Assembly (NCBI GenBank): GCA_963816985.1
Contig: CAWFMF010000004.1
Location: 4,092,001 to 4,156,000 of the forward strand
Length of the DNA stretch: 64,000 nt
Direction of reading: 5' to 3'
Origin: JAIVJM01 sp963816985
GTDB lineage: Bacteria > Acidobacteriota > Blastocatellia > Pyrinomonadales > Pyrinomonadaceae
Below the pieces are notes generated by a model. That model saw only the letters and a list, made by a program, of their open reading frames with translations. It was not told where the DNA came from and ran no database searches. The position numbers and the translations under genes were made by a program. Below, piece after piece: positions 40,940 through 49,080 of this stretch. Within the stretch, counting starts at the first letter, position 1, and each line of letters starts with the position of its first letter.

Positions 40940-41445
40940 CTCGCTTCGAGCGCTTCGACGGCTAAGGTGTGGAAGCTGCGGCGCACGCCGTTGATGTTGA
41001 CGAAGGGGAGCGGGCGCGCGTGCGTGCGGTTGGTGAGGAGGATGAAGACGCGCTCTTTTTGCGGGTCAATCCAGCAGCTCGTGCCGGTGAAGCCGAGGTG
41101 GCCGAAGGCGTCGGGCGGGAGAAGCGGGCCTGCGGTCGAGCAGTCCGTCGCGGCCAGTTGCCACGCAAGCGAGCGCGCCTCGTCCAAACCTTCGGTCATG
41201 TTCTTGCGGAAGAGTTCGCACGTATCGGCTGTGAAGCAGTCGCGTGCTCGCGGCGATGAACTGTTCGGCGATGCGGAGCGTTTCGGTCGCCGTCGAGAAG
41301 AGCCCGGCGTGCCCCGCCGCGCCGCCGAGGAAGTAGGCGTTGCCGTCGTGCACTTCGCCCCAGACGGTCTGCTCGCGCCACTGTGCGGCGTGCAACGTCT
41401 CTGCGTACTCGCCCTCGCACATCCCGCGCTCGTGCGCGTTGCCAC
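40936..41445 (-). CDS. Serine hydrolase, C-terminal fragment (frameshifted)
   Basis: This frame carries the end of the upstream beta-lactamase-like hydrolase: ADTCELFRKNMTEG, LAATDCS, and the conserved FGHLGFTGTSCWIDP (the HTG-like third motif of class C relatives) with ILLTNRTHARP. Genuine coding probably begins near 41232; the part up to 41445 is Arg/Ser-rich shadow sequence. The stop overlaps the chrA start. Confidence 0.8.
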   Translation of the reverse strand: MATRTSAGCARASTQRRCTPHSGASRPSGAKCTTATPTSSAARRGTPGSSRRRPKRSASPNSSSPRARDCFTADTCELFRKNMTEGLDEARSLAWQLAATDCSTAGPLLPPDAFGHLGFTGTSCWIDPQKERVFILLTNRTHARPLPFVNINGVRRSFHTLAVEALEAR

Positions 41446-42076
41446 GCGACTCGCAGGCGGCGACCCCGGTCTGCCTCGCCTGTTCGGGGTTGAAGAGAGT
41501 GTCCCTCAATTCCAGTGGCTCGAAGATTTCGCGGCGGGCCAGTTCGGCGAGCGCGTTCCCGGTGAGTCGCCGGAGGAGGAAGCCGAGCGTGATGAAGCCG
41601 AGGTCGCTGTAGACGACGCGCGTGCCCGTCTCGTACTCAAGCGGCTCGGCGGCGATGACGCTCAGGACACGTTCCCTCTCGCCTTCGCACAAGAGATAGA
41701 GAGGCCGCCACGCCGGGAGACCCGAAGTATGCGTCAGGAGTTGTCGAACCGTGAGGGCGCTCTTGTCTTCGCGCTCGAATTCGGGGAGGTAAGTCGCGAG
41801 CGGCGCGTCAAGCTCTAAGAGGCCGCGCTCGACGTAGAGCGCGCAGAGCAGCCCGGTCACGAGCGGCTTGGTGAGCGAGGCGAGGTCGTAAATCGTTTCG
41901 AGCGTCGCGGCGTAGCGCGCGGGCTCGCGCACCGCGTCGCCGAGCGCACCCGCAAAGACCATCTGCCCGCGCTCCGCCGCCACGTAGACCGCCGAAGGGA
42001 AGTCGCCCGCCTCGATGCGTTCGGCGAGGAGGGCGTTGATTTCCGGCTCAACAGTTCCGACCTTGTTCTCAGTCAT
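41066..42076 (-). CDS. Serine hydrolase (beta-lactamase/penicillin-binding-like), N-terminal fragment (frameshifted)
   Basis: Read from ATG 42076. The class C beta-lactamase-like motifs SLTK (IYDLASLTKPLV, nucleophile Ser) and YSD (VVYSDLGF) are present, as in esterases and D-Ala-D-Ala peptidases of the family. After AEQFIAAST the frame becomes Arg-rich and ends at 41066, while the true continuation is in the other frame. One extra base near 41233 explains the break. No signal peptide, so probably cytoplasmic. It starts nine bases after the Gfo/Idh gene. Confidence 0.83.
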   Translation of the reverse strand: MTENKVGTVEPEINALLAERIEAGDFPSAVYVAAERGQMVFAGALGDAVREPARYAATLETIYDLASLTKPLVTGLLCALYVERGLLELDAPLATYLPEFEREDKSALTVRQLLTHTSGLPAWRPLYLLCEGERERVLSVIAAEPLEYETGTRVVYSDLGFITLGFLLRRLTGNALAELARREIFEPLELRDTLFNPEQARQTGVAACESRGNAHERGMCEGEYAETLHAAQWREQTVWGEVHDGNAYFLGGAAGHAGLFSTATETLRIAEQFIAASTRLLHSRYVRTLPQEHDRRFGRGALACVATGRDGLLDRRPASPARRLRPPRLHRHELLD

Positions 42077-42085
42077 CAATTCTTT

Positions 42086-43072
42086 TCATCCGCGCGCGCC
42101 GAGCCCGGCGACAATCGGGTGTTCGTGGATGCGTTCGAGCACGCGTTGGGCGAGCGCGAGCGCGTGCCGGCCTTCCGCGCCGGTGACGTGCGCGGGGCCG
42201 CCCGCCTGCGCGGCGTCGAGGAACGATTCTATCTCGGCGCGCAAAGGTTCCACGTCGGCGATGTCGAGGTTGTTGACGTGGACGCCGGGCCAAGAGCCGG
42301 AGGCGTTCGGCGGCACGAGGCTGCTGATGGAGGCGCGGCGCGTGGCGTAGTCCACGGCGATGTAGTCGTGCGGCTGGAAGAAGCGCATCTTGCGAATCTT
42401 CTCCGTCCCGACGCGCGAGGCCGTGATGTTCGCCACCGCGCCCGTTGCGAACTCGATGCGCGCGTTGGCCGCGTCCACGCGGTTCGTCAAAACGGGGATG
42501 CCGACGGCGCGCACGTCCACAACTTCCACGCCGTGCCCGACGAGCCAGAGGATGATGTCGAGGTCGTGAATCATGAGGTCGAGTACGACATCAATGTCGA
42601 GCGAGCGGGCGGTGAACTCGCCGACGCGGTGAATCTCGAAGTAGACGGGGTTGCGGACGTGTGGCCGGAGCGCGATGAGCGCGGGGTTGAAGCGTTCGAG
42701 GTGTCCGACCTGGAGGAGCGCGCCGCCGCGCGTCGCGCACGCAATCATTTGGTCTGCTTCTTCGAGCGTGCGCGAGATGGGCTTCTCAACAAGGACGTGG
42801 ACGCCCGCTTCGAGAAGCGCGCAGGCGATCTCGGCGTGCGACTCGGTCGGCGTGGCGAGGCTCACGGCGTCCACACGCCCCACGAGCGAGCGCCAGTCGT
42901 TCGTCCACTCGGTCTCGCGCTCGGAGGCGACGTGGCGGGCGGTCGCCTCTTCAAGGTCGCAGACGGCGACGAAGGTTGTCTTTCCTTCGGCGGCGAGCGC
43001 GGCGTGGATGCGCGCGTGCTGGCGGCCCAAGTGGCCGACGCCAATGCAGGCGGTGCGAAGCGGATGATTCAT
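42086..43072 (-). CDS. Gfo/Idh/MocA family oxidoreductase
   Basis: A 328-residue NAD(P)-dependent sugar dehydrogenase-like protein. IGVGHLGRQHARIH is the nucleotide loop, VEKPISRTLEEAD contains the catalytic Lys, and DVVLDLMIHDLDIILWL holds the Asp/His pair. The sequence is reminiscent of UDP-GlcNAc-type 3-dehydrogenases (GnnA-like) of lipid A synthesis, but no gnnB or lpx gene is near, so the substrate is open. Its start abuts a heptamer array; the serine hydrolase and chrA follow in the same orientation. Confidence 0.9.
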   Translation of the reverse strand: MNHPLRTACIGVGHLGRQHARIHAALAAEGKTTFVAVCDLEEATARHVASERETEWTNDWRSLVGRVDAVSLATPTESHAEIACALLEAGVHVLVEKPISRTLEEADQMIACATRGGALLQVGHLERFNPALIALRPHVRNPVYFEIHRVGEFTARSLDIDVVLDLMIHDLDIILWLVGHGVEVVDVRAVGIPVLTNRVDAANARIEFATGAVANITASRVGTEKIRKMRFFQPHDYIAVDYATRRASISSLVPPNASGSWPGVHVNNLDIADVEPLRAEIESFLDAAQAGGPAHVTGAEGRHALALAQRVLERIHEHPIVAGLGARG

Positions 43073-43073
43073 A

Positions 43074-43201
43074 AGTAGTCAGTAGACAGTAGACAGTAGA
43101 CAGTAGTCAGTAGAAAGACGGTCTCCAGTTGACGGTAAAAGTTCAGTCGGCGACGCCGCTTGCCAAATCTACTGGCTACTGACTACTGTCTACTGACTAC
43201 T
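43074..43201. repeat. Heptad hairpin, unit AGTAGAC/TACTGNC
   Basis: Six consecutive heptamers (AGTAGTC, AGTAGAC three times, AGTAGTC, AGTAGAA) occupy 43074-43115. The opposite arm 43170-43201 reads TACTGGC, TACTGAC, TACTGTC, TACTGAC, TACT. The loop is 54 bases. The array begins two bases upstream of the Gfo/Idh start codon (minus strand) and ends 17 bases before the glycosyltransferase start, so it is shared by two divergent genes. Confidence 0.93.
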
Positions 43202-43218
43202 TTTCCCGGTGACTATAC

Positions 43219-44886
43219 TTGCAACGTTTCCTTCATGCCAAGCGCGCCTGGCTCCTGCTGTTGCTGGCGGCGGTCGCGGTCTACTTTTACGGGCTCGGAG
43301 CCGCGTCGCTGCTGGGGCCGGACGAGCCGCGCTACGCGCAGGTCGCGCGCGAGATGTACGCGCGCGGCGACTGGGTGACGCCGACGCTCGGCGGGCATAA
43401 CTGGTTCGAGAAGCCCGCGCTGCTCTACTGGCTGATGATGGCGGGCTACTCTCTGTTCGGCGTCTCCGAGTTCGCGGCGCGCTTGGGGTCGGCGTTGGCG
43501 GGCGTGGCGACGCTTCTGCTCGCGGGTTGGGCGGGGCGGCGGGCGGAACTGGCGGCGGGCGAATGGATGCGCCCGTTCGGCGTCGTCTGCGCCGTCGTGA
43601 CGGCTTCGACCGCAGGGCTTCTGGTCTTCGCGCGCGGCGCGAGCTTCGACATTCTTTTGACGGCGACGGTGACGGCGAGCCTCTCGTGCTTCTTCGTCTC
43701 GGAGATAGAGCGGGACGAGCGGCGGAGGCGTCGGCTGCTGGCGGGCTTCTACGCCGGGATAGGCGCGTCGCTGCTGGCGAAGGGGCTAATCGGCGTCGTC
43801 ATCCCGGCGGGCGTCGTGGGGCTCTATTTCGTTTTGCGGAGGAGACTGCCGAACCCCTTCAAGCTCGGAATCATTTCGGGGACTCTGATTGTCGGGATGG
43901 TGGCGGCGTTGTGGTACGGGCCGGTCATCGCGCGGCACGGGCACGAGTTCGTGGACGAGTTCTTCGTGCAACATCATTTCGCGCGCTACGTCTCGAACAA
44001 GTACCACCACCCGCAGCCCTTCTATTTTTACCTGCCGATTATGGCGCTCTTGGCGTTGCCGTGGACAATGTTTCTGGCGGGCGGTCTGACGAGTTTGAGG
44101 GAGTTGAACTGGCGGGCCGAAGACGCTTCGAGCAAGCTGAGAGTTTTGGCCTTCGCGTGGCTCGTCGTGCCGGTCGTGTTCTTCTCGCTGTCGGGGTCGA
44201 AGCTGCCCGGCTACGTGCTGCCCGCACTGCCGGGGGCGGCGCTTCTGGCCTCGGAGCGCGTGCTCCGTTACCTGCGCGGCGGCGAAGGCACTCCGGCGAT
44301 GCGTCTGACGGGCGCGCTCGCGCTCCTGCTCTTCGTCGCGGGCGCGGGCGTCTATGCGTTGGACGGCTTCACGTTGACGAAGGTCTTGCCGGAACCCTTC
44401 CGTCTCCCGCTCGGTTGCGCGGCGTTAGTCTTCGTGCCCGCCGGGGTGGCGGGAGCCGTCGCGGTCTTCTTCGCGCGGCGGCGGCGAGAGTTGTGCGTTC
44501 TTTCAATCGCGGCGGCGACGTTGTTAACGGTCGCGGCTGCGGCGGGCTGTGCGCTTGAGAAGTTTGCGCGCGCGGAGACGGTCGCGCCGCTGCTCAAGGA
44601 GGCCGAGGCGCAGGGGCACGGCGGTCTCAAGGTCTTTCAACTTCACAACCTTGAGCGCACCGCCGAGTTCTACGCGGCGGGACGAATCGTGTACGACGCC
44701 GAAGGGAACCCCTTGAAGCTCGAAGGCGGGCCGCAGGCAATCGAGGCCGTCCGCGAGGCCGGGGGCCGCGCCCTCGTCCTCGTCCCGCCGGAGCACCTGC
44801 ATCAACTGACGGACGTGCCCGGCGTCGAAGCCTCCGTCATCGGCGACAACGGCCACGCCGCGCTCGTCCTCGTCCAGACGAAATAG
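43219..44886 (+). CDS. GT-C glycosyltransferase (ArnT/PMT-like)
   Basis: A 555-residue multi-pass inner-membrane protein from TTG 43219 (GGTGA upstream). The first periplasmic loop has DEPRYAQVAREM, the metal/donor-binding Asp-Glu motif of ArnT and related PMT_2 enzymes, then WVTPTLGGHNWFEKPALLYW. About eleven membrane helices. Such enzymes use undecaprenyl- or polyprenyl-phosphate sugars to modify lipid A or proteins. Acceptor and sugar are unknown. Confidence 0.9.
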   Translation: MQRFLHAKRAWLLLLLAAVAVYFYGLGAASLLGPDEPRYAQVAREMYARGDWVTPTLGGHNWFEKPALLYWLMMAGYSLFGVSEFAARLGSALAGVATLLLAGWAGRRAELAAGEWMRPFGVVCAVVTASTAGLLVFARGASFDILLTATVTASLSCFFVSEIERDERRRRRLLAGFYAGIGASLLAKGLIGVVIPAGVVGLYFVLRRRLPNPFKLGIISGTLIVGMVAALWYGPVIARHGHEFVDEFFVQHHFARYVSNKYHHPQPFYFYLPIMALLALPWTMFLAGGLTSLRELNWRAEDASSKLRVLAFAWLVVPVVFFSLSGSKLPGYVLPALPGAALLASERVLRYLRGGEGTPAMRLTGALALLLFVAGAGVYALDGFTLTKVLPEPFRLPLGCAALVFVPAGVAGAVAVFFARRRRELCVLSIAAATLLTVAAAAGCALEKFARAETVAPLLKEAEAQGHGGLKVFQLHNLERTAEFYAAGRIVYDAEGNPLKLEGGPQAIEAVREAGGRALVLVPPEHLHQLTDVPGVEASVIGDNGHAALVLVQTK

Positions 44887-44960
44887 ATGCTAGATGTCAG
44901 AGGTCAGTGAAGGCCGCTTGCTTTAACTGACATCCAACGTCTGACATCTCACATCTTCTT
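44887..44960. repeat. Heptad-like hairpin, units AGATGTC/TGACATC
   Basis: AGATGTCAGAGGTCAG in the left arm pairs with CTGACATC and CTGACATCT in the right arm, across about 30 bases. It starts immediately after the glycosyltransferase stop codon and ends at the convergent hydrolase gene. It is related to 28915-29013. Confidence 0.75.
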
Positions 44961-44961
44961 C

Positions 44962-45933
44962 TTAATTTCCTCTTAACGTGCGGTCGAAGAATTCGATGAC
45001 GCGGCGGTCGTAGAGTTCGCCTTGTTCGGGTGAGGCGGAGGCGAGGGTGATGCCGGTCAGGGGGAGGTTGGTCTGGGCCTCGGCGTTGGCGTGGGCGGGG
45101 AAGCACTTCGAGAGCGATTCGGTCGAGAGGCGGAGCGGCCCGGCGTCTTCGCCCGACAGGAGGAGCGCGCGGCGGTCGCCCAGAGACTCGGCGATGGTGC
45201 AGGCCGCGCGGTTGTCGAAGTGGCCGTAGAGATAGATGCGCGTGCCGAGCCCGGCGAGGAGTCCGAGCGCGTCGTTGTCGAAACCCGTCTGGGCCTTGAC
45301 GGCGGCGCGCAGAATGTCCTGAGGCGTGTCGGGCACGGAGTCGAGGACGAGCGCGCGGACGCTCGCGTCCTGCCGCGCGGCCTGAAGCGCGGCGTAGGCT
45401 CCCATCTCGACGCCGTAGATGCCGACGCGCTCGCCCGCGAGCGGGCGGCCTTGCGTCGTCTTTAAGGAGCGGAGGTACTCGATCGCCGCCACGGCGTCTT
45501 CGCCCTCCTGCGCGCCGAGGGAAGAGGTCGGAGCCGGAGGATTCTCGCCGTGCCCACGGAGGTCGGGCAGAAGCACCGTCATGTCGGTCGCCTCGCTCAG
45601 CTTGACGCCGAGGTTGAGGAGCCACGAGCGGTCTGCGCCGTAGCGGTGGAGCAGGAGCACGCAGGGCGAGCCCTCGGCCCCGCGCACGAGCCACCCGCGC
45701 GCGCTTGTCCCGTCGCGGTTCGACCACGTCTCCTCGGTCGCCTTGAGCCCCCGGTCGCTGAGGCGCGCGAATTTTTCAGGCGTCACGAGGTAAGGCTGCG
45801 AGTGCGGGTGCGTCGCCCCGTAGACGAGCCACGCCGAAAGGCCGACGAGCGCCACCAGCACGATCAGAAGGATCGGGAGCAGCGCCGTGAAAAATTTTTT
45901 TCCTGTGCGGCGGGGAGGCGGCATGTCGCGCAC
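44962..45933 (-). CDS. Membrane-anchored alpha/beta-hydrolase-like protein lacking the catalytic Ser
   Basis: A 323-residue protein with one N-terminal membrane anchor (residues 16-38) and an alpha/beta-hydrolase fold (VLLLHRYGADRSWLLNLG, VLLPDLRGHGENP). At the nucleophile elbow the usual G-x-S-x-G reads GVEMG (residues 174-178), with Glu176 in place of Ser. The C-terminal strand-helix that normally carries His (ITLASASPEQGELYDRRVIEFF) has none. It is either inactive or uses other chemistry. Convergent with the glycosyltransferase. Confidence 0.85.
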   Translation of the reverse strand: MRDMPPPRRTGKKFFTALLPILLIVLVALVGLSAWLVYGATHPHSQPYLVTPEKFARLSDRGLKATEETWSNRDGTSARGWLVRGAEGSPCVLLLHRYGADRSWLLNLGVKLSEATDMTVLLPDLRGHGENPPAPTSSLGAQEGEDAVAAIEYLRSLKTTQGRPLAGERVGIYGVEMGAYAALQAARQDASVRALVLDSVPDTPQDILRAAVKAQTGFDNDALGLLAGLGTRIYLYGHFDNRAACTIAESLGDRRALLLSGEDAGPLRLSTESLSKCFPAHANAEAQTNLPLTGITLASASPEQGELYDRRVIEFFDRTLRGN

Positions 45934-45972
45934 ATTGTAAATGAAGAGAGCCGTAAGGCGAAGAGAGTTTTA

Positions 45973-46068
45973 GGAGGAAAGTCAGAAGTCAGAACGATGA
46001 ACGATGAACTGAAGACAACTGCCATTCGGTTTTCAGTTCATCGTTCATCGTTCTGACTTCTAACTTCA
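45973..46068. repeat. Heptad hairpin forming the mobA 3' end
   Basis: The left arm has AGTCAGA, AGTCAGA, ACGATGA, ACGATGA, ACTGAAG. The right arm (from 46033) has TTCATCG, TTCATCG, TTCTGAC, TTCTAAC. The right arm overlaps the last codons of mobA on the minus strand, so the array is partly coding. Confidence 0.88.
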
Positions 46069-46649
46069 GTCCGTGCCTTCGCGTAGTCTTCCGGGGTGTT
46101 GACGTTGGCGAAGAAGAGTTCGGAGCCTTCGAGGTCGGATAGCTCTCCGAAGGCGACGCGGCGCGTGTGCACGCGTTCGAGCAGGACGCGGGGGCGAAGC
46201 TCCCCGGCGCGGATTAAATCTTCCGTGACGGCGAGGCACGGCGCGGTCGCGTAGAGCGTGCAGAGCGGCTGCGGTCGCCCGTCGCTCTGGTGAGGGGCGA
46301 CGGCCTCGACTCCTTCAACGCGGAACGAGGCGAGGCGCAGAAGCAGCCCGCTTGTCACAAACGGCAGGTCGCACGAGACGACCGCCGCCCAACTCGCCCG
46401 GCAACTCTTGAGCGCGGCGTGGAGGCCGCCGAGCGCGCCTCTGTGTTCGTGGATGTCTCGGACGACCGGGAGACCGAAACTCGACGCGTCGGGGCGGGAG
46501 CTGACGACGCTGACGCGCGCGGCCAGAGGGCGGAGGGCGTCGGCGACGCGCTCGACGAAAGTCCGGCCTCCGAGGCTCAGGCGGGATTTGTCCTCCCCCA
46601 TCCGGCTCGAAGCGCCGCCCGCCAGAATGAAGCCTTCGACATCAGACAT
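46038..46649 (-). CDS. mobA: Molybdenum cofactor guanylyltransferase
   Basis: A 203-residue nucleotidyltransferase attaching GMP to molybdopterin. FILAGGASSRMGEDKSRLSLGG at the start is the GTP-binding loop, and VVSCDLPFV contains the metal-binding Asp. No other molybdenum-cofactor gene is in the window. The final residues (about RSQNDER) are read from the heptad repeat that overlaps the gene end, so the natural C-terminus was probably shorter. Confidence 0.92.
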   Translation of the reverse strand: MSDVEGFILAGGASSRMGEDKSRLSLGGRTFVERVADALRPLAARVSVVSSRPDASSFGLPVVRDIHEHRGALGGLHAALKSCRASWAAVVSCDLPFVTSGLLLRLASFRVEGVEAVAPHQSDGRPQPLCTLYATAPCLAVTEDLIRAGELRPRVLLERVHTRRVAFGELSDLEGSELFFANVNTPEDYAKARTEVRSQNDER

Positions 46650-46982
46650 GGAAGCAACGGCGGGGCGTTTTGAGAGTCTCGGAGTCTTTCACGCGGCGAA
46701 AAATAGCACGCGCCGGAAGCCGCCGACAAGGGCGACGGAAGCGGCGCGGCGCGGAAAGTCCTGTCAAGGCTAAAGCCAAGCAACTCTTGAGCTTCGGGCA
46801 TCATCAGTGTTACACACGGATGTTGCTTGACCGAGTGCGAAAGGCGCAGTTATAGTCAACTTCGGCGGCCTTCTACCCGACCCTCTTTGACACGGCCAGC
46901 AAACGACGGACTTGAAGTTTGACGGCACTCTCGAATGATTCCGCGACGACGCACTCTCTTTCCCACGAACAGAGGTAGCTTG
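46650..46982. other. Intergenic region between mobA and the S55-peptidase-like gene
   Basis: About 330 bases without a convincing gene, between divergently transcribed genes. It holds one good promoter-like site (46829-46858). Unlike most gaps here it contains no repeat. The long leader after the promoter (about 118 bases) has no recognised riboswitch. Confidence 0.6.
46829..46858 (+). promoter_or_regulatory. Sigma70-type promoter for the S55-like gene
   Basis: TTGACC (46829-46834) and TATAGT (46853-46858) are separated by 18 bases; each hexamer matches consensus at five of six positions. It lies about 125 bases before the start codon in an otherwise empty gap. Confidence 0.6.
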
Positions 46983-48866
46983 ATGAAAAGAAATTTGTTC
47001 GCCCTCTTCTCCCTGACCATCCTCCTCGGCATCTCGGCGGCGGCGCAGAAGCCAGCCGAGGGCGGGAAGCCGTCCGTCGCCTTCTTCCCGCTCGAAGACA
47101 TCAAGGTCGGGCAGAAGGGCGTCGCGCGGACGGTCTTCGCCGGGGCCGAGGCGGAGGAGTTCGGCGTCGAAGTCTTGGGCGTCATGCCGGGCTACCCGCA
47201 GCCGCGACAGTCGGCCATCATCGTCCGCCTCACGGGCAAGAACGTCGAGCGCACGGGTGTCTTCGGCGGGATGTCGGGCTCGCCCGTCTACATTGACGGC
47301 AAGCTCGTCGGGGCCATCGCCTTCACCTTCAACTTCGCCAAAGAGCCCATCGGCGGCATCACGCCCATCAAGCAGATGATTGACATGTTCGAGCGCGGCG
47401 CTGCGGAGCAGCAGAGGAGCGGCGACGGGCGCGACCAGTTCGGCTTCCGCCGCGAGCCGCGAGCCGTCTCTTACATGCAGCTCTCCGGCGTGGACTGGAA
47501 GATGGAGCTGCCGCAGAACAAGTTGGCCGCCGCGCCTTTCATCGCGCCGGTCGCCACGGGGTCGCCTTTGGCGGCTCTGCTCGGACAACAGTTCGCGCCC
47601 ATCGCGACGCCGGTCGTCTTCAGCGGCTTCTCGACGGAAGCCCTCGCGCGCTTCTCGACGCAGTTGCAGGGCAACGGCCTTTTGCCCGTCTCCGGCATGG
47701 GCGGCTCTTCGCCCATCACGCCGATGGGGAAGGTCACCGACAAGACGCTCCTGCCCGGCTCTTCGGTGAGCGTCCAACTCGTGCGGGGCGACTTCTCGGT
47801 GGCCGCGTCGGGGACGGTCACGCACCGCGACGGCGAGCGCGTCTACGCCTTCGGCCATCCGTTCCTCAACCTCGGCTCGTCCGATATGCCGATGTCAGAG
47901 GCGTCGGTCGTGACGGTCATCCCGAACACTTTAAGCTCCTTCAAGCTCACCGTGCCGGGGCAGATGGTCGGCGCAATCTCGCAGGATAGAGCGCCCGGCG
48001 TCTACGGCCAGTTGGGCCGCGCGCCGAAGATGATTCCCGTGCGCGTCAACCTCCACACGACCCGCGAGCGCGTCGAGACGTACAACTACGAGGTGGCGAG
48101 CGACGAATTTTTGACGCCGCTCCTGCTGAACATGACCGTCTACAATACCATCACTTCGAGCGAGCGCAGCCTCGGCGACTCGACCATCAGCGTGAAGGGC
48201 AGCATTCAGGTCAAGGGGCACGAGACGATTCAAATCGAACGCCGCTTCTCGATGCAGGGGGCGGGCCTCTCCGCCGCCGGGTCGGTCGCCGCGCCCGTCG
48301 CCGCGCTCATGTCGAGCGGCTTCGACGGCGTGGAACTCGGCCCCATCACGCTCGACATCGCGGCCACCGATTCGCGCCGCGCCGCCACGCTCGACCGCAT
48401 CGCGCTCGACCGCAGCGAAGTCCGGCGCGGCGAGACCGTCGAGGTGCAAGCCTACGTCCGCACCGACTCCGGCAAGCAGTTCGTCCAGCGCATCCCGGTC
48501 GAGATTCCCTCGGACATCCCGCCGGGCCAGCTCATTCTCTTCGTCGGCGACGGCGGCACTCTGCAACAGGTCTCGGCCTCGCAGAGCTTCGTCCCGAAAG
48601 ACCTCGCGCAGCTCGTCGGGGCGATTAACAAGATCAAGAAGAACGACCGCCTCTACGTCAAGCTCTTCCGCATCACGCCGGGCGCGGTCATCGGCACGGA
48701 CGAGATGCCGAACCTCCCGCCCTCCTTCGTCGCGACCCTCAACAGCGACCGCTCGACCGGCGGCTACACGCCGACCATGCTCTCGCCCGTGGCCGAGAAG
48801 GAGCTGCCCGCCGCCGAGTACGTCATCGCGGGCCAGCAGCTCATCGCCATCACGGTCTTGAGATAA
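46983..48866 (+). CDS. Exported SpoIVB-type S55 peptidase-domain protein
   Basis: A 627-residue protein from ATG 46983, with signal peptide (residues 1-21, ending ISAAAQ). Residues 93-130 contain GVFGGMSGSPVYIDG, the serine motif of SpoIVB-type S55 peptidases. A second conserved block, VTHRDGERVYAFGHPF (around residue 291), carries the His. In SpoIVB the His comes first, so the motif order differs. This long form is common in non-sporulating bacteria and its targets are unknown. A strong terminator follows. Confidence 0.87.
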   Translation: MKRNLFALFSLTILLGISAAAQKPAEGGKPSVAFFPLEDIKVGQKGVARTVFAGAEAEEFGVEVLGVMPGYPQPRQSAIIVRLTGKNVERTGVFGGMSGSPVYIDGKLVGAIAFTFNFAKEPIGGITPIKQMIDMFERGAAEQQRSGDGRDQFGFRREPRAVSYMQLSGVDWKMELPQNKLAAAPFIAPVATGSPLAALLGQQFAPIATPVVFSGFSTEALARFSTQLQGNGLLPVSGMGGSSPITPMGKVTDKTLLPGSSVSVQLVRGDFSVAASGTVTHRDGERVYAFGHPFLNLGSSDMPMSEASVVTVIPNTLSSFKLTVPGQMVGAISQDRAPGVYGQLGRAPKMIPVRVNLHTTRERVETYNYEVASDEFLTPLLLNMTVYNTITSSERSLGDSTISVKGSIQVKGHETIQIERRFSMQGAGLSAAGSVAAPVAALMSSGFDGVELGPITLDIAATDSRRAATLDRIALDRSEVRRGETVEVQAYVRTDSGKQFVQRIPVEIPSDIPPGQLILFVGDGGTLQQVSASQSFVPKDLAQLVGAINKIKKNDRLYVKLFRITPGAVIGTDEMPNLPPSFVATLNSDRSTGGYTPTMLSPVAEKELPAAEYVIAGQQLIAITVLR

Positions 48867-48891
48867 AGAAGAGAATTACAGGATTGAGGAC

Positions 48892-48925
48892 AAGAGGCGA
48901 GGCGCGACGGCCTCGCCTCTTTTTT
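48892..48925 (+). terminator. Rho-independent terminator
   Basis: The stem AAGAGGCGAGG/CCTCGCCTCTT with an eight-base loop is followed by a run of T (48919-48925), 25 bases after the S55-like gene. A textbook intrinsic terminator. Confidence 0.88.
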
Positions 48926-49080
48926 GCAGAAGCCCGACCGTGAGGGAGGGCGTACTCAAGTCAGAAGTCGGAACGCCACAACGCAGAACGGAAAGACGGA
49001 AGGCATTTGTTCTTAGTTCATCGTTCCGCGTTCTGACTTCTGCGTTTCCTCTGCGCCCTCCCTCACGGTCGGGCTTCTGC
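48926..49080. repeat. 27-bp inverted repeat enclosing a heptad hairpin
   Basis: The outer arms (48926-48952 and 49054-49080) are perfect. Between them AGTCAGAAGTCGGAACG and CGTTCCGCGTTCTGACTTC form an inner heptad-type hairpin (units AGTCAGA, TTCTGAC). The right outer arm encodes the final EARP and stop of rsmG. The same 24-bp unit is found singly at 3133-3156. Confidence 0.92.

Noticed and set aside
43074..43201. CRISPR array candidate
   Set aside because: Units are 7 bases and tandem without spacers, and the other arm is complementary; no cas genes are present.
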